Positions 44,299 through 53,910 are shown, numbered from the stretch's first letter. The stretch: 64,000 bases of DNA from CAVYUC01 sp963771595 (GCA_963771595.1 CAVYUC010000026.1:1-64000); one strand, 5' to 3'. The notes: generated by a model from the sequence alone, not told the origin. Numbers and translations are program-made.

Positions 44299-47064
44299 TT
44301 AATATCCCAAATTCTCTCCTTTTTCGGTTGCCGGCACTCCTTTATCCATCCACTCCGGCATTGGCTGATCTTTAAGATAATGGTTAAAAAACTGGAACAT
44401 GCGTTTACTCAAATCCATGCGATTGGCCCAGCTTGATTTCCGAAGATTGTGTGATTCATTATTATACGAAAGCAACCAGCATGGCTTGTTCAAACGCCGT
44501 AATGCAACAAAGAATTCAATTCCCTGATACCACGGAACTGCTCCATCGTTATCATTATGCATCATCAGCAAAGGAGTATTTACCTTTGGTACATAAAACA
44601 ATGGCGAATTTTCGATATACTGCATGGGTTTTTCCCACAGTGAACCGCCAATCCGGCTTTGCTGGTGTTCGTACTGAAACATTCGGCTGATTCCGGTTGC
44701 CCATCGGATTCCACCAAAAGCACTTGTCATATTACTTACCGGAGCGCCGGCCATTGCAGCTGCATATAAATCAGTCTGAGTTACCAGATAAGCAGTTTGA
44801 TAACCACCCCAACTCTGCCCCTGTAACCCAATTCTTTTTTCATCGACAAACGGAAATTGATGTATCAGATACTGCGTTCCGCTAACAATAGCATTATATG
44901 CGCTCTGACCCGGATATCCTTCTTTATATGTAATATCAGGCACAAAAACAAGGTAATTGTTACTGGCGTAAAATGTTTTATTTATTGTTGAACGGCTGGG
45001 CGACGGACTTTGATGCCGGTACAGATTGTCTGAATTCCTTTCGTAAAAATAAACAACCATCGGATATTTTAAATCGGGATCAAAATTCTCCGGTTTATAA
45101 AGTAATCCTTCCAGTAGTTCACCCGAAAATGAAGTCCATTTCACAAGCTCAGCCGTTGGCCACACAAAATCGTCCTGCTGGGGATTTGCTTTTGAAATTC
45201 TCCCGGTGTGACTAAATTTTAAATTACTGCTCCATAAATCCGGGAAAGTTTTAATGTTTTCCTTTGTCCAAATAAGCTTGTTTGCATTTTTTGCCTTGGT
45301 CAAATTATCGAAATAATATTTGTCCATTACCAAAAGTTCCGGATCTGTTACACCATTAAGCTGGGTGCTGAAGAACCCGCTGGATTTTGTTCTTTCGTCA
45401 AATGCTTCCAACACTATATTTTTATCTGAAGGAATATAATCCAGATCAACATCCAGCTTTACATATCTTAACCGTGTGCTGTTTCTTCGTCCGAATGCCT
45501 TGGTAACATTTACAGGCACGTGCATGCCGGAGGGATCAATTTTCCAGATATCGAAATGATCGTAAATATATACAAACCTGTCTTCCTCACTCCAGCCGGC
45601 AATTCCATATGGAGACGGATCCATCGGACGATCATTGTCCTCGTCAAAGAAATTAACAGGTATCATGCGGGTCAGCGCTTTTATCTCCAGGTTATCGATA
45701 TTGGTTGATTTTGTATACCAGCTGCTGTCTTTGGGTTCGTACCAAAATACATATTTACCCTGAGGTGAAAGTTTTGCATAAGGTTTTTCAGTAACAATCC
45801 GTCTTTTAATTCCTGATTCGATATCAACAAGATAGTAATCACGATTTTTTACGCCTGTCCAGCCTGAAGTGCGTAAATAAGGTTTTTCATCATAGCCCAG
45901 GCCAATATTCGAATTCCCCTTTTGAATAATACTAATATTCTGAATATGGATATCAGCCAGCTGTATAGTCCGTTTTTTGTCCAAATGATAAACGGCCAGA
46001 TACGTTCTTTTTTGTTCATCACCGGCTTCCAGTTTTTGCTGTGGCTGAAGTTTTAAATCCTTCCAGTTCCAGATATCCAATTCCGGCTTTTCGTCTTCCG
46101 GGATGGTATCTTTTAATTCCGGCTTCGGACTTTCAGAAGTTCCGAAATACAGCTTTGTTCCATCCTCCGAAAAACAGATATTCCTGTTTTCACTGGGCGA
46201 CCAACCCACCGGTATTCCCGAAGAATAGCTGTCAACTACCCGGGTTGCTTCAGTAGCCGGATTGCCGCAATAAAGCGAAAACACCTTTCCCCTTACTGTA
46301 TCATTTGAAAACAAAAACGCATATTTACTGCCGGTTTTATCAGTTACAACCTTTTTAATGATTCCTTCGCCGGCAAACAATTCCTTCGAAGTTCCGGAAT
46401 TCGTATCAAATTTATAAAGCGCAGAAAATATTTGATGATTTTTGGTTTGCGTTACAAAAAAAAGCGAATTTCCATTTTGTGAAAACCTGAATTCGGTAAC
46501 ATGCTTAAAAACCGTTGTATCCCCTGTTTCGATTTCAAAAACCACCAAATCATCTCCGGGTTGCTTTCGGCTTTTGCATCGCGTGCAATTTTTGTTAACC
46601 GGTTCATTTTCCAGTGTAAATGCAATCCAGCGTGCATTTTCTTCCGGAACTTTAACCGATTTCAGGTTGGCAAAACTTTCTATATTTTCATCCTTAAATG
46701 TAAGAACCCCCAAACTGTCTTTTGGAAATTCATGGGGTTTAGCCTTTTTAAGTTTGGCTTCCCTGATTTTGCTTTCCGGAGGCGCTATCTCATATACAAT
46801 AAAATCGTTTTCGGGGCCAAAACTGGCTTTGGTTCCACGGGAAATTGTATCGGAAAAATTATCATTTACAACAATCAGGTTTCCATCCCCTTTTTGTGGA
46901 TTTAATTCATAGGCAACATATTTACCATTGTCTGAAATTATAGAATTTGAAATAGTTTTCCAATTGGCAAAATCTTCGATTCCAAGCGATTTTTTAGGAG
47001 ATTGCTGTGCAATTAATTGAAGAGACAAAAATAAAACAGGCAATACTAAAAAAATTCTCATCAA
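44299..47064 (-). CDS. S9 family prolyl oligopeptidase-like peptidase
   Basis: A 921-residue exported serine peptidase with a signal peptide (cleavage after LIAQ, about 20). A long N-terminal beta-propeller region precedes the alpha/beta hydrolase domain with nucleophile GQSWGG (S751), acid in HNDNDGAVPW and base in NNESHNL. A CTRCKSRK segment at about residues 160-167 contains two cysteines. It probably degrades oligopeptides in the periplasm. It has a single-gene transcription unit with gene-free flanks of about 240 bp on each side, where I see no features. Confidence 0.9.
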   Translation of the reverse strand: MMRIFLVLPVLFLSLQLIAQQSPKKSLGIEDFANWKTISNSIISDNGKYVAYELNPQKGDGNLIVVNDNFSDTISRGTKASFGPENDFIVYEIAPPESKIREAKLKKAKPHEFPKDSLGVLTFKDENIESFANLKSVKVPEENARWIAFTLENEPVNKNCTRCKSRKQPGDDLVVFEIETGDTTVFKHVTEFRFSQNGNSLFFVTQTKNHQIFSALYKFDTNSGTSKELFAGEGIIKKVVTDKTGSKYAFLFSNDTVRGKVFSLYCGNPATEATRVVDSYSSGIPVGWSPSENRNICFSEDGTKLYFGTSESPKPELKDTIPEDEKPELDIWNWKDLKLQPQQKLEAGDEQKRTYLAVYHLDKKRTIQLADIHIQNISIIQKGNSNIGLGYDEKPYLRTSGWTGVKNRDYYLVDIESGIKRRIVTEKPYAKLSPQGKYVFWYEPKDSSWYTKSTNIDNLEIKALTRMIPVNFFDEDNDRPMDPSPYGIAGWSEEDRFVYIYDHFDIWKIDPSGMHVPVNVTKAFGRRNSTRLRYVKLDVDLDYIPSDKNIVLEAFDERTKSSGFFSTQLNGVTDPELLVMDKYYFDNLTKAKNANKLIWTKENIKTFPDLWSSNLKFSHTGRISKANPQQDDFVWPTAELVKWTSFSGELLEGLLYKPENFDPDLKYPMVVYFYERNSDNLYRHQSPSPSRSTINKTFYASNNYLVFVPDITYKEGYPGQSAYNAIVSGTQYLIHQFPFVDEKRIGLQGQSWGGYQTAYLVTQTDLYAAAMAGAPVSNMTSAFGGIRWATGISRMFQYEHQQSRIGGSLWEKPMQYIENSPLFYVPKVNTPLLMMHNDNDGAVPWYQGIEFFVALRRLNKPCWLLSYNNESHNLRKSSWANRMDLSKRMFQFFNHYLKDQPMPEWMDKGVPATEKGENLGY

Positions 47065-47306
47065 AATTGGATTAATAGGATTTGTAAATCGTGTGTCAAA
47101 ATTAAAATTTTACACTGAAAAGTTATTGCTGTTTTTATAATTGAACAGATTTTTAAGAAATTTATTATCCCTTTTTGAATGGAATTATTTACAATATCCC
47201 TGCATTGTTTGGGGATTGCGGTATCGAATTGTTATTTATAAATATTCTAAATTAATATTGAAGATTCCAGAATTTTTTCCAAATGATAATATAAATGAAT
47301 TTGTAA

Positions 47307-48008
47307 TTAATATGCATTCATTTCGTTCAGAACCAACTCAAATTCAGCCGGCAACTCTGAACTCCGGCACATTCTTGTTTTTAAAACCGGATGAAAAAAC
47401 TCCAGCTCTCCGGCATGCAAAAAAAGCCGCTTTACTCCTGTCTTTTCGGTAGCTATTTTATTCAGGGTAAAATCCCCGTGGTGTGTATCACCCAATATAT
47501 CGTGATGATTTTTGGCAAAATGCTGCCTGATTTGATGCCAGCGTCCCGTTTCAGGATGAATTTCGACTAAACTTAAACTTACATTCTCCTTCTCTTTGTA
47601 TGAAATTTTTGTTGGTACCGTTCTTAATGTTTTATAATTTGTTGTTGCCGGCTTTTTGAATTTCGATTTCTTTTTTACCAATACTTTTTCGGTAAAAGTT
47701 CCTTCACCGGGAATTCCCTGAACAATGGCAAAATATGTTTTCATTACCTCTTTTCGCTCAAACTGTAGGGTAAGTTCATGCGCGATTTCAGAAGAAAAAG
47801 CAAGTACAATTACTCCCGAAGTTTTTGAATCGAGCCGGTGAACATTGTAAATCCATTTCCCGGTTATATCTCCAAGCAGTTTGGTAAGATAAGGCGCATC
47901 GTGCGGCATAAAATCGTTTTTATGAACCGGCAACTCTACCGGTTTTTCCACTACGATTAAATGTTCATCCTGAAAAAGAACAGGGATTTCGATATTAACT
48001 GTTTCCAT
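47307..48008 (-). CDS. RluA-family pseudouridine synthase
   Basis: A 233-residue RNA pseudouridine synthase. The catalytic motif is HRLDSKTSGV (Asp about 60); further family motifs are KTYFAIVQG, VEIHPETGRWHQIRQHFA and ILGDTHHGD. It lacks an S4 domain and is close to TruC/RluA-type proteins, so it probably modifies rRNA or tRNA; the site cannot be told. It is divergent from the NlpC/P60 gene (about 75-100 bp). Confidence 0.92.
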   Translation of the reverse strand: METVNIEIPVLFQDEHLIVVEKPVELPVHKNDFMPHDAPYLTKLLGDITGKWIYNVHRLDSKTSGVIVLAFSSEIAHELTLQFERKEVMKTYFAIVQGIPGEGTFTEKVLVKKKSKFKKPATTNYKTLRTVPTKISYKEKENVSLSLVEIHPETGRWHQIRQHFAKNHHDILGDTHHGDFTLNKIATEKTGVKRLFLHAGELEFFHPVLKTRMCRSSELPAEFELVLNEMNAY

Positions 48009-48108
48009 AATTGCATAAATGTAACACTATCTTTTTATATCTTTAATATTTTCTATCGAACAGGTTTTTATCCTTCAATACATGAATGGAAACGGAGTTA
48101 AATCAACA

Positions 48109-49263
48109 ATGAAATTATTTATACTGACAGTTTTTATCTTAATTTTTATCTCCTGCGGCATCAGCAAACGTCGGGAGGCAGAAACAAAAATTATTGAATT
48201 TGAACAGCAAAATGTACCGGATAAAAGAGAGGCAATTTTTGATGCACATGCTACTTTTGAAAATGGCCGGCTAGCGATAACCGGAGAAACAAGCAACGAA
48301 AATTTGAAAAACAAGCTTTATTATATCCTGAAAGAGTTTCAGTTCAAGGATAATTTAAAGGTTTTGCCAGATTCAACTGTTGGGGAGAAAAAGTGGGGCC
48401 TTATAAATATATCGGTTGCCAATCATCGCTCCATTCCTGATCATTCTGCCGAACTGGTAACTCAGTCTGTTTTGGGAACGCCGGTTAAAATTCTAAAAAA
48501 ACAAGACGGATGGTATCTTGTTCAAACTCCGGATAATTATATTTCATGGATTGATTCGGGAGGAATTCAACCTTTCACCGCAAATGAACTGGAAGATTGG
48601 AAAAATTCAGACCGATTAATTTTCACTGGTGACTTCGGCCTGATGTACGAAAGTGAAAATCATGAACAACCGGTTTCAGATGTTGTTTTGGGAAGTATTG
48701 TTGAAATATCAGAACGATCCGCACAAGGATTAAAGGTGAAATTACCCGATGGCCGGCAAGGTTTTATTTCTCCGGAGAAATGGTTTGATTTTGATGAAAT
48801 CAGCAAAAAAACACAATCAGACACGTTGTTGTTGAAAAACCAGGCTTTGCAATTATTGGGCAGGCCTTACTTATGGGGCGGAACTTCAACTAAAGCAATG
48901 GATTGCAGCGGATTTACAAAAACCATTTATTTTATGAACGGAATAATTCTTGCCCGCGATGCCTCGTTACAGACAAACAATGGAGAATTAACAGATACAA
49001 CAAATAATTTCAGCAACTTACAGCCTGGCGATTTGTTGTTTTTTGGCAGAACACAACCGGAAAAAGTTACACACGTTGCACTCTCGCTTGGGGGTACCGA
49101 ATTTATTCATGCTTCAGGAAGAGTGAAAATAAACAGCTTTGATCCGGAGAGTGAAATTTATTCCGAATACCGAAAAAATTCATTTATCCGCGCCAGAAGA
49201 ATTGCAGGATTTGAAGGAACCGAAGGTATTCAACTGGTGGGTGAGCATCCATGGTACTGGTAA
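48109..49263 (+). CDS. NlpC/P60 (C40) murein-peptide hydrolase lipoprotein
   Basis: A 384-residue lipoprotein (ILIFISCGISK, Cys about 15 from this start; an upstream ATG at 48082 adds nine residues). Two SH3-like domains (about 110-250, e.g. GTPVKILKKQDGWYLVQTPDNYISWI in part) precede the NlpC/P60 domain with catalytic Cys in MDCSGFTK and His in VTHVALSLGG, followed by IHASGRV. Such SH3-NlpC enzymes cut gamma-D-Glu-meso-DAP bonds in murein peptides. The L-Ala-D/L-Glu epimerase downstream (47 nt) supports a murein-peptide scavenging pair. Confidence 0.92.
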   Translation: MKLFILTVFILIFISCGISKRREAETKIIEFEQQNVPDKREAIFDAHATFENGRLAITGETSNENLKNKLYYILKEFQFKDNLKVLPDSTVGEKKWGLINISVANHRSIPDHSAELVTQSVLGTPVKILKKQDGWYLVQTPDNYISWIDSGGIQPFTANELEDWKNSDRLIFTGDFGLMYESENHEQPVSDVVLGSIVEISERSAQGLKVKLPDGRQGFISPEKWFDFDEISKKTQSDTLLLKNQALQLLGRPYLWGGTSTKAMDCSGFTKTIYFMNGIILARDASLQTNNGELTDTTNNFSNLQPGDLLFFGRTQPEKVTHVALSLGGTEFIHASGRVKINSFDPESEIYSEYRKNSFIRARRIAGFEGTEGIQLVGEHPWYW

Positions 49264-49309
49264 AATTGAATATTGAGAACAATTTAAATAGGATTACCCT
49301 TTATTAAAA

Positions 49310-50437
49310 ATGAAATACAACAGGCGAAATTTTATTAAAAACACTGCAATTTTCACTGTGGGTGGAATAATTTCGCCTCGGTTAATAAATTCTGAAATGA
49401 AAGGAAAACTTCCCAAAAAAGGATTAAAACTAAGTTTTGAACCTTACGACCTCCAGTTAAAACACGTTTTCACACTGGCAAACAGTTCGCGAACCACTAC
49501 TCCGGTAATGTTAACAAAGTTGGAATTTGATGGAATAACCGGTTATGGTGAAGCATCAATGCCACCGTATTTAGGCGAATCGCAGGAATCGGCTGCTGCA
49601 TTTTTAAACAGGTTAAACCTGTCGCAGTTTACTGATCCGTTTCGCATGGATGAAATTCTGGATTATGTGGATGAAGCTGCCCCCAAAAATACGGCAGCCA
49701 AAGCGTCGGTTGATATTGCACTTCACGATTTAACCGGAAAAATAATGGGCCAGCCCTGGTATAAAATCTGGGGTTATTCTCCAGGGTTAACCCCAAATAC
49801 TTCATTTACAATTGGCATTGATGAACCGGAAGTGGTCATACAAAAAGTAAAAGAAGCTGCAGGTTTTAAAATTCTGAAAGTGAAATTGGGACGCGAAAAT
49901 GACAAGGAAATGATTGAAACCATCCGCTCGGTTTCCGATGTTCCGCTTTGTGTGGACGTAAACCAGGGGTGGAAAAATAAAGAACAGGCCCTTGAAATGA
50001 TTCACTGGCTGGCAGAAAGGGGAATTGAGTTTGTTGAACAACCGATGCCAATGGAGATGCTTGATGAAATTGCCTGGCTGACGGAAAAATCACCACTCCC
50101 GGTAATTGCCGACGAAGCGGTGCAACGGCTTCCCGATGTACAAAAAACTGTTGGCGCCTATTCCGGAATAAACATTAAACTGATGAAATGCACCGGAATG
50201 CGTGAAGCACACAAGATGGTGAACCTGGCTCATGTCAGCCAGTTGAAAGTGATGATTGGCTGCATGACTGAAACATCGTGCGCCATTTCAGCGGCAGCAC
50301 AACTTTCTCCAAAGGCCGAATGGGCTGATTTGGACGGTAATCTTTTGATTAGCAATGACCCGTATCATGGCGTTGAAATAGTAAACGGAAAAATTGAATT
50401 AAACGAATATCCAGGTATCGGAATTCGTACTGCATAA
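49310..50437 (+). CDS. Exported dipeptide epimerase (L-Ala-D/L-Glu epimerase type)
   Basis: A 375-residue enolase-superfamily enzyme. Motifs: ILKVKLGREND with the catalytic Lys, metal ligands in CVDVNQGW (D), FVEQPM (E) and VIADEAV (D), and the second Lys in NIKLMKCTG. The final DxD-type sequence ADLDGNLLI is that of dipeptide epimerases, which convert L-Ala-D-Glu from murein to L-Ala-L-Glu. It carries a twin-arginine-like signal (NRRNFIKNTAIF), unlike cytoplasmic YkfB/YcjG, so it should be exported together with the NlpC/P60 hydrolase encoded upstream. Confidence 0.9.
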   Translation: MKYNRRNFIKNTAIFTVGGIISPRLINSEMKGKLPKKGLKLSFEPYDLQLKHVFTLANSSRTTTPVMLTKLEFDGITGYGEASMPPYLGESQESAAAFLNRLNLSQFTDPFRMDEILDYVDEAAPKNTAAKASVDIALHDLTGKIMGQPWYKIWGYSPGLTPNTSFTIGIDEPEVVIQKVKEAAGFKILKVKLGRENDKEMIETIRSVSDVPLCVDVNQGWKNKEQALEMIHWLAERGIEFVEQPMPMEMLDEIAWLTEKSPLPVIADEAVQRLPDVQKTVGAYSGINIKLMKCTGMREAHKMVNLAHVSQLKVMIGCMTETSCAISAAAQLSPKAEWADLDGNLLISNDPYHGVEIVNGKIELNEYPGIGIRTA

Positions 50438-50538
50438 ATCTTCTTCGAACCAAACAACAGATTGGATTGTCTTTAAATTGTAATGAATGGGGTTTGGAGC
50501 ACCTTTATTTTAATTCAGGATTAACAAAAAAAGAAAAA

Positions 50539-50925
50539 ATGACAGAATACAATCCATTAACAGATTTCGAAAAATATGTAATACTGGATAAAGGAACCGA
50601 ACGCCCTTTTACCGGAGAATTCAATGATTTTAAGGAAGAAGGAACTTACGTTTGCAAACGTTGTAGTGCACCGCTTTATAAATCCACCGATAAATTCAGC
50701 TCGCATTGCGGCTGGCCAAGTTTCGATGATGAAATTGAAGGTGCAGTTACCAAAACTGTTGATGCCGACGGCCGGCGCACCGAAATTACCTGCAGCAATT
50801 GCGGCGGCCATTTGGGACATGTTTTTTATGGTGAAGGTTATACACGGAAAAATACCCGGCATTGTGTAAATTCGGTATCAATGGATTTTATACCGGCAGG
50901 CAAAAATGAAAAAGGAGAACAGTAG
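50539..50925 (+). CDS. msrB: Peptide-methionine (R)-S-oxide reductase
   Basis: A 128-residue MsrB that reduces R-methionine sulfoxide in proteins. Zinc ligands are CKRC and CSNC; substrate-binding HCGWPSF and the catalytic cysteine in RHCVNSVSMDF are present. The ATG at 50539 starts the family's usual N-terminus; the frame extends to a TTG at 50467 without similarity. No signal peptide, so cytoplasmic. Confidence 0.95.
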   Translation: MTEYNPLTDFEKYVILDKGTERPFTGEFNDFKEEGTYVCKRCSAPLYKSTDKFSSHCGWPSFDDEIEGAVTKTVDADGRRTEITCSNCGGHLGHVFYGEGYTRKNTRHCVNSVSMDFIPAGKNEKGEQ

Positions 50926-50958
50926 CTGCCCTCCTTCGTTGGTGTTGCAATTATACGT

Positions 50959-51453
50959 CTAAAGTTCCTTGTTCACTTTAATACCTTCGATAAAATAAAC
51001 GATTTCGGCAGCTTCCTGCGCATCGGCAATCACTTGGTGGGCATTGGCAGTTTCTGCACTTTCCGTTGCTTCCTTTTCACCATGTTGCTGTCCGGGATTA
51101 TGCGCATCGGCAACAGTTTTAACCTGTTTTAAAACGCCGCTGATTTCAAGTTCGCTTCCCATTTGCTCCTGTTTGAAAGCACCAATTTTTTCGCCGGCTT
51201 CCACCCTGATGTTGATGTCTTCATTACTTCCCATCAGGAAAAGACGTTCCCCACCCTGCTGACAAACATGCATCACCGTGCCTTTTACAACAACTTCCTG
51301 ATCGACAAGATTGCCGGCTTTTTGATATAAATCATCAACTGTTAATACTACTGCGGCTTGCGGTTCTCCCGTTTGTACCACATTTTGATTTTTCTGATTT
51401 CCGCAAGCAGAAAGAAAAACGACTACTACTGTTAAAAAGGCTAATTGTTTCAT
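50959..51453 (-). CDS. OB-fold-like lipoprotein
   Basis: A 164-residue lipoprotein (VVVFLSACGNQ, Cys at 17). The middle contains an OB-fold-like pattern: LVDQEVVVKGTVMHVCQQGGERLFLMG, then EDINIRV and SELEISGVLKQV (in pieces). The VKGTVMHVC segment resembles periplasmic OB-fold proteins with a metal- or ligand-binding cysteine. It follows the PepSY-TM gene by 23 nt and is probably in its operon. Function unknown; a link to metal homeostasis is only suggested by the neighbour. Confidence 0.7.
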   Translation of the reverse strand: MKQLAFLTVVVVFLSACGNQKNQNVVQTGEPQAAVVLTVDDLYQKAGNLVDQEVVVKGTVMHVCQQGGERLFLMGSNEDINIRVEAGEKIGAFKQEQMGSELEISGVLKQVKTVADAHNPGQQHGEKEATESAETANAHQVIADAQEAAEIVYFIEGIKVNKEL

Positions 51454-51476
51454 CTCTTATTGATTTTTTAGTGATT

Positions 51477-52028
51477 TTAAATATACAAAATTGCAAACAA
51501 TAATGGGATTATAATTCCGGCAAAAGTTAACCACCATCCCCAGCGGCCAAATCCACGTTTTCCTTTCAAAATAAAAAGACCGGTTACAGCAACAAAAATC
51601 ATGACAACTCCCATAAAATCGCTGGTCCATTTCCAAAATGTTCCCAATGTTGCTTTGTGCAGTTTGTTCATCTCAAAAATTACCGGCCGCCTCTGAAGAT
51701 AACTCATTCTCCCCTTTCCGGTTGCCGGATTAATAACTGCTTCACCGTTTTCAATGAAAATTTTAATCAATCCTTCATTGTTGATGTAATATTTTTTAAA
51801 TACAACTGAATGATCCAGTTTCACCAGTTCATTTTTAATAATTGTTTCTGTAATTGGCGTATTTAAATTAATATCCGTTTGAAAATCAGAAATATAAATT
51901 TTATAGTCCGGATTAAAATCGTGCCGGTGATTCAGGAAAATTCCGGAAAGTGCATAAACAATTGTCATTCCAACAATAAAATAGCCAAAATCGCGGTGAA
52001 GAATTCTGATTGATTTTCGAATTTTCAT
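51477..52028 (-). CDS. PepSY-associated transmembrane protein
   Basis: A 183-residue membrane protein with an N-terminal helix (IRILHRDFGYFIVGMTIVYALSGI, in part, about 8-32), a periplasmic segment containing NHRHDFNP, and two C-terminal helices (WKWTSDFMGVVMIFVAVTGLFIL and the final WWLTFAGIIIPLLFAILYI, in part). This HxxxG...SG...NHRH pattern is that of PepSY-associated TM-helix proteins, often linked to iron or siderophore uptake. It is divergent from a possible small RNA and is followed by the OB-fold-like lipoprotein. Confidence 0.85.
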   Translation of the reverse strand: MKIRKSIRILHRDFGYFIVGMTIVYALSGIFLNHRHDFNPDYKIYISDFQTDINLNTPITETIIKNELVKLDHSVVFKKYYINNEGLIKIFIENGEAVINPATGKGRMSYLQRRPVIFEMNKLHKATLGTFWKWTSDFMGVVMIFVAVTGLFILKGKRGFGRWGWWLTFAGIIIPLLFAILYI

Positions 52029-52214
52029 TTAGTTCAGATTAAGCCGCAAATATATGCTAAATGAAAATACCAGATTATGACATAGGTTACATAAAAATTT
52101 ACTGGAGTACAATTATTGTTGCGCCACCATTGCCGGCCAATGAAATCTTATAGCTTTAACATTAAATCAGATTTGTACGAATTTGGAAATTCGATTAAAA
52201 AATAATGCAAGTAA

Positions 52215-52244
52215 TTGATTAATTGAGGATTATTTTATAACTTG
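52215..52244 (+). promoter_or_regulatory. Candidate promoter for an orphan small RNA
   Basis: TTG (52215-52217), a 20-nt spacer, and TAACTTG (52238-52244), one base short of the TAnnTTTG consensus. It points toward the strong terminator at 52295 with no protein-coding frame between them. Confidence 0.35.
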
Positions 52245-52324
52245 TACCTTCTTAGGTTAACTAAGACTCTGGTTTTATCACATCTTAATTGGGTGCCACC
52301 GGGTATTGGCCCGGTGGCTTTTTT
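52245..52324 (+). ncRNA. Candidate small RNA of about 75-80 nt
   Basis: The gene-free stretch 52029-52361 ends in a perfect + strand terminator although no + strand gene lies between msrB (ending 50925) and this point. A promoter-like sequence about 50 nt upstream suggests a short transcript (CCTTCTTAGGTTAACTAAG is an imperfect hairpin within it). No known family was recognised. The terminator might instead stop read-through antisense transcription. Confidence 0.35.
52295..52324 (+). terminator. Strong rho-independent terminator without an upstream gene
   Basis: Perfect 9-bp stem GCCACCGGG/CCCGGTGGC with loop TATTGG, followed by six T on the + strand. The opposite strand lacks a T run. Confidence 0.9.
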
Positions 52325-52361
52325 ATAAGTGATTAAGAAGAATAAAATTCATTTAGTGATA

Positions 52362-52742
52362 TTACATTTTTGAGCTGCAGACAGGACATTCCGATTTTTC
52401 AGAAAAATCACTGAAACTGGCCTGACAGGAATTACATTTATACCAGTTTTTATCGAAATATATATCCCCCCCTTTGAATAAAATATCACGTCCTTCAACA
52501 AAAGCAGTCGCGACTTTATTTCTTGCTTCCTCATATATCCGTGTCAAAGTTGGCCGCGACACATCCATATGGACAGCCGCCTGTTCCTGTGTCAGGTTCT
52601 GATAGTCGAGCAAACGGATTGCTTCGTACTCTTCCAGCCTTAACAAAACTTCGTTGGATTTTCGTCCGCGGACGCCAAAAACCGACATTCCTTTAATTAC
52701 TGGGGGAACCTGAATTCTTCTGTTCTTTTTTTTCCTGGGCAT
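52362..52742 (-). CDS. DUF134 family DNA-binding protein with zinc ribbon
   Basis: A 126-residue protein. The DUF134 (UPF0251) helix-turn-helix is at about 40-75 (LRLEEYEAIRLLDYQNLTQE, AAVHMDVSRPTLTRIY), and the C-terminus is a zinc ribbon (CNSC...CPVC). It is probably a small transcription regulator; the family is uncharacterised. It starts one base after the stop of aroC, so the two are co-transcribed, although no functional link is known. Confidence 0.88.
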   Translation of the reverse strand: MPRKKKNRRIQVPPVIKGMSVFGVRGRKSNEVLLRLEEYEAIRLLDYQNLTQEQAAVHMDVSRPTLTRIYEEARNKVATAFVEGRDILFKGGDIYFDKNWYKCNSCQASFSDFSEKSECPVCSSKM

Positions 52743-52743
52743 A

Positions 52744-53817
52744 TCAAATTGAATTTAGTTTGCTTAACAAAAAATGATCGGCAAGAACCAATGCGGCCAT
52801 TGCTTCTACAATTGGTACAGCTCGGGGCAAAACACAAGGGTCATGTCTTCCTTTGGGATTTATTGTTACTTCATTACTTTCTTTATCCACCGTATTTTGT
52901 TCTTTTAAAAGCGTGGCTATTGGTTTAAATGCCACATTAAAGTATATATCTTCACCATTTGAAATCCCCCCCTGAATTCCTCCCGAATTATTTGTTTTTG
53001 TTCTGATTCCTTCATTAGAACGTACAAATACATCGTTATGTTCAGAGCCGCTGAGCTTTGTACCGGCAAATCCAGAGCCGTATTCAAACCCTTTTACAGC
53101 ATTAATACCAAGCATGGCAAATCCTAAATCGGCATGAAGTTTATTAAACACTGGTTCGCCCCATCCCGCCGGAACTCCTTTTGCAACGCCTGTAATTATT
53201 CCGCCAACCGTATCTCTGTCTTTTGCAGCCTGTTCAATTCTGGTAATCATTTTTTCAGCAGTCTCTGCGTCAGGGCATCGTACAATATTATCCTCAGCAC
53301 TGGAAATATTTAATTCAGTATACGATTTGGTTAATTGTATTTCTCCAACCTGTGATACAAATGCCTGAACTGAAACACCCGCTTGTGCCAGCAACTGTTT
53401 TGCAATGGCTCCTGCAACTACGCGGGCAATGGTTTCACGGGCAGAAGAACGTCCTCCTCCCCGATGATCGCGGGTTCCGTATTTTTTTGTGTAGGTATAA
53501 TCGGCATGAGAAGGACGGTAAATATCCTTCAAATCATTGTAATCATTCGAGTGCTGATCTTTATTCCAGATGGCGAAAGCAATGGGTGTTCCCTGCGTTT
53601 TACCTTCGAAAACTCCCGAAAGAAACTCTACCTGATCGGGCTCCATTCGTTGGGTGGTAATTTTTGACTGTCCAGGTTTTCTTCTGCTTAAATCTTGCTG
53701 AATCAAATCAATATCCAGTTTTATCCCTGCCGGACATCCGTCAATAATACCACCAATTCCCCTACCATGAGATTCTCCAAAAGAAGTTAACCGAAATATT
53801 TTTCCAAATGTATTCAT
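52744..53817 (-). CDS. aroC: Chorismate synthase
   Basis: A 357-residue chorismate synthase, the last step of the shikimate pathway (5-enolpyruvylshikimate-3-phosphate to chorismate, needing reduced FMN). Signature segments: GESHGRGIGGIIDGCPAG (about 14-31), RDHRGGGRSSARETIARV (in part), and GGIQGGISNGEDIYF; RHDPCVLPRAVPIVEAM lies near the end. Normal length. Confidence 0.97.
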   Translation of the reverse strand: MNTFGKIFRLTSFGESHGRGIGGIIDGCPAGIKLDIDLIQQDLSRRKPGQSKITTQRMEPDQVEFLSGVFEGKTQGTPIAFAIWNKDQHSNDYNDLKDIYRPSHADYTYTKKYGTRDHRGGGRSSARETIARVVAGAIAKQLLAQAGVSVQAFVSQVGEIQLTKSYTELNISSAEDNIVRCPDAETAEKMITRIEQAAKDRDTVGGIITGVAKGVPAGWGEPVFNKLHADLGFAMLGINAVKGFEYGSGFAGTKLSGSEHNDVFVRSNEGIRTKTNNSGGIQGGISNGEDIYFNVAFKPIATLLKEQNTVDKESNEVTINPKGRHDPCVLPRAVPIVEAMAALVLADHFLLSKLNSI

Positions 53818-53875
53818 GAAATGGTTTAATCTTATCCCCGATTGTTTCTGCCTTTTCAGAAAAGCAGATATAATA

Positions 53876-53910
53876 AACCCCGTTTTCTATAAGTGAAAGA
53901 AAACGAGGTT
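53876..53910 (-). terminator. Possible terminator after slyD
   Basis: AACCTCGTTTTC/GAAAACGGGGTT stem (12 bp with one G-U) and an 11-base loop on the - strand. The following T run is poor (TATTAT), so termination is likely but not certain. Confidence 0.45.
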
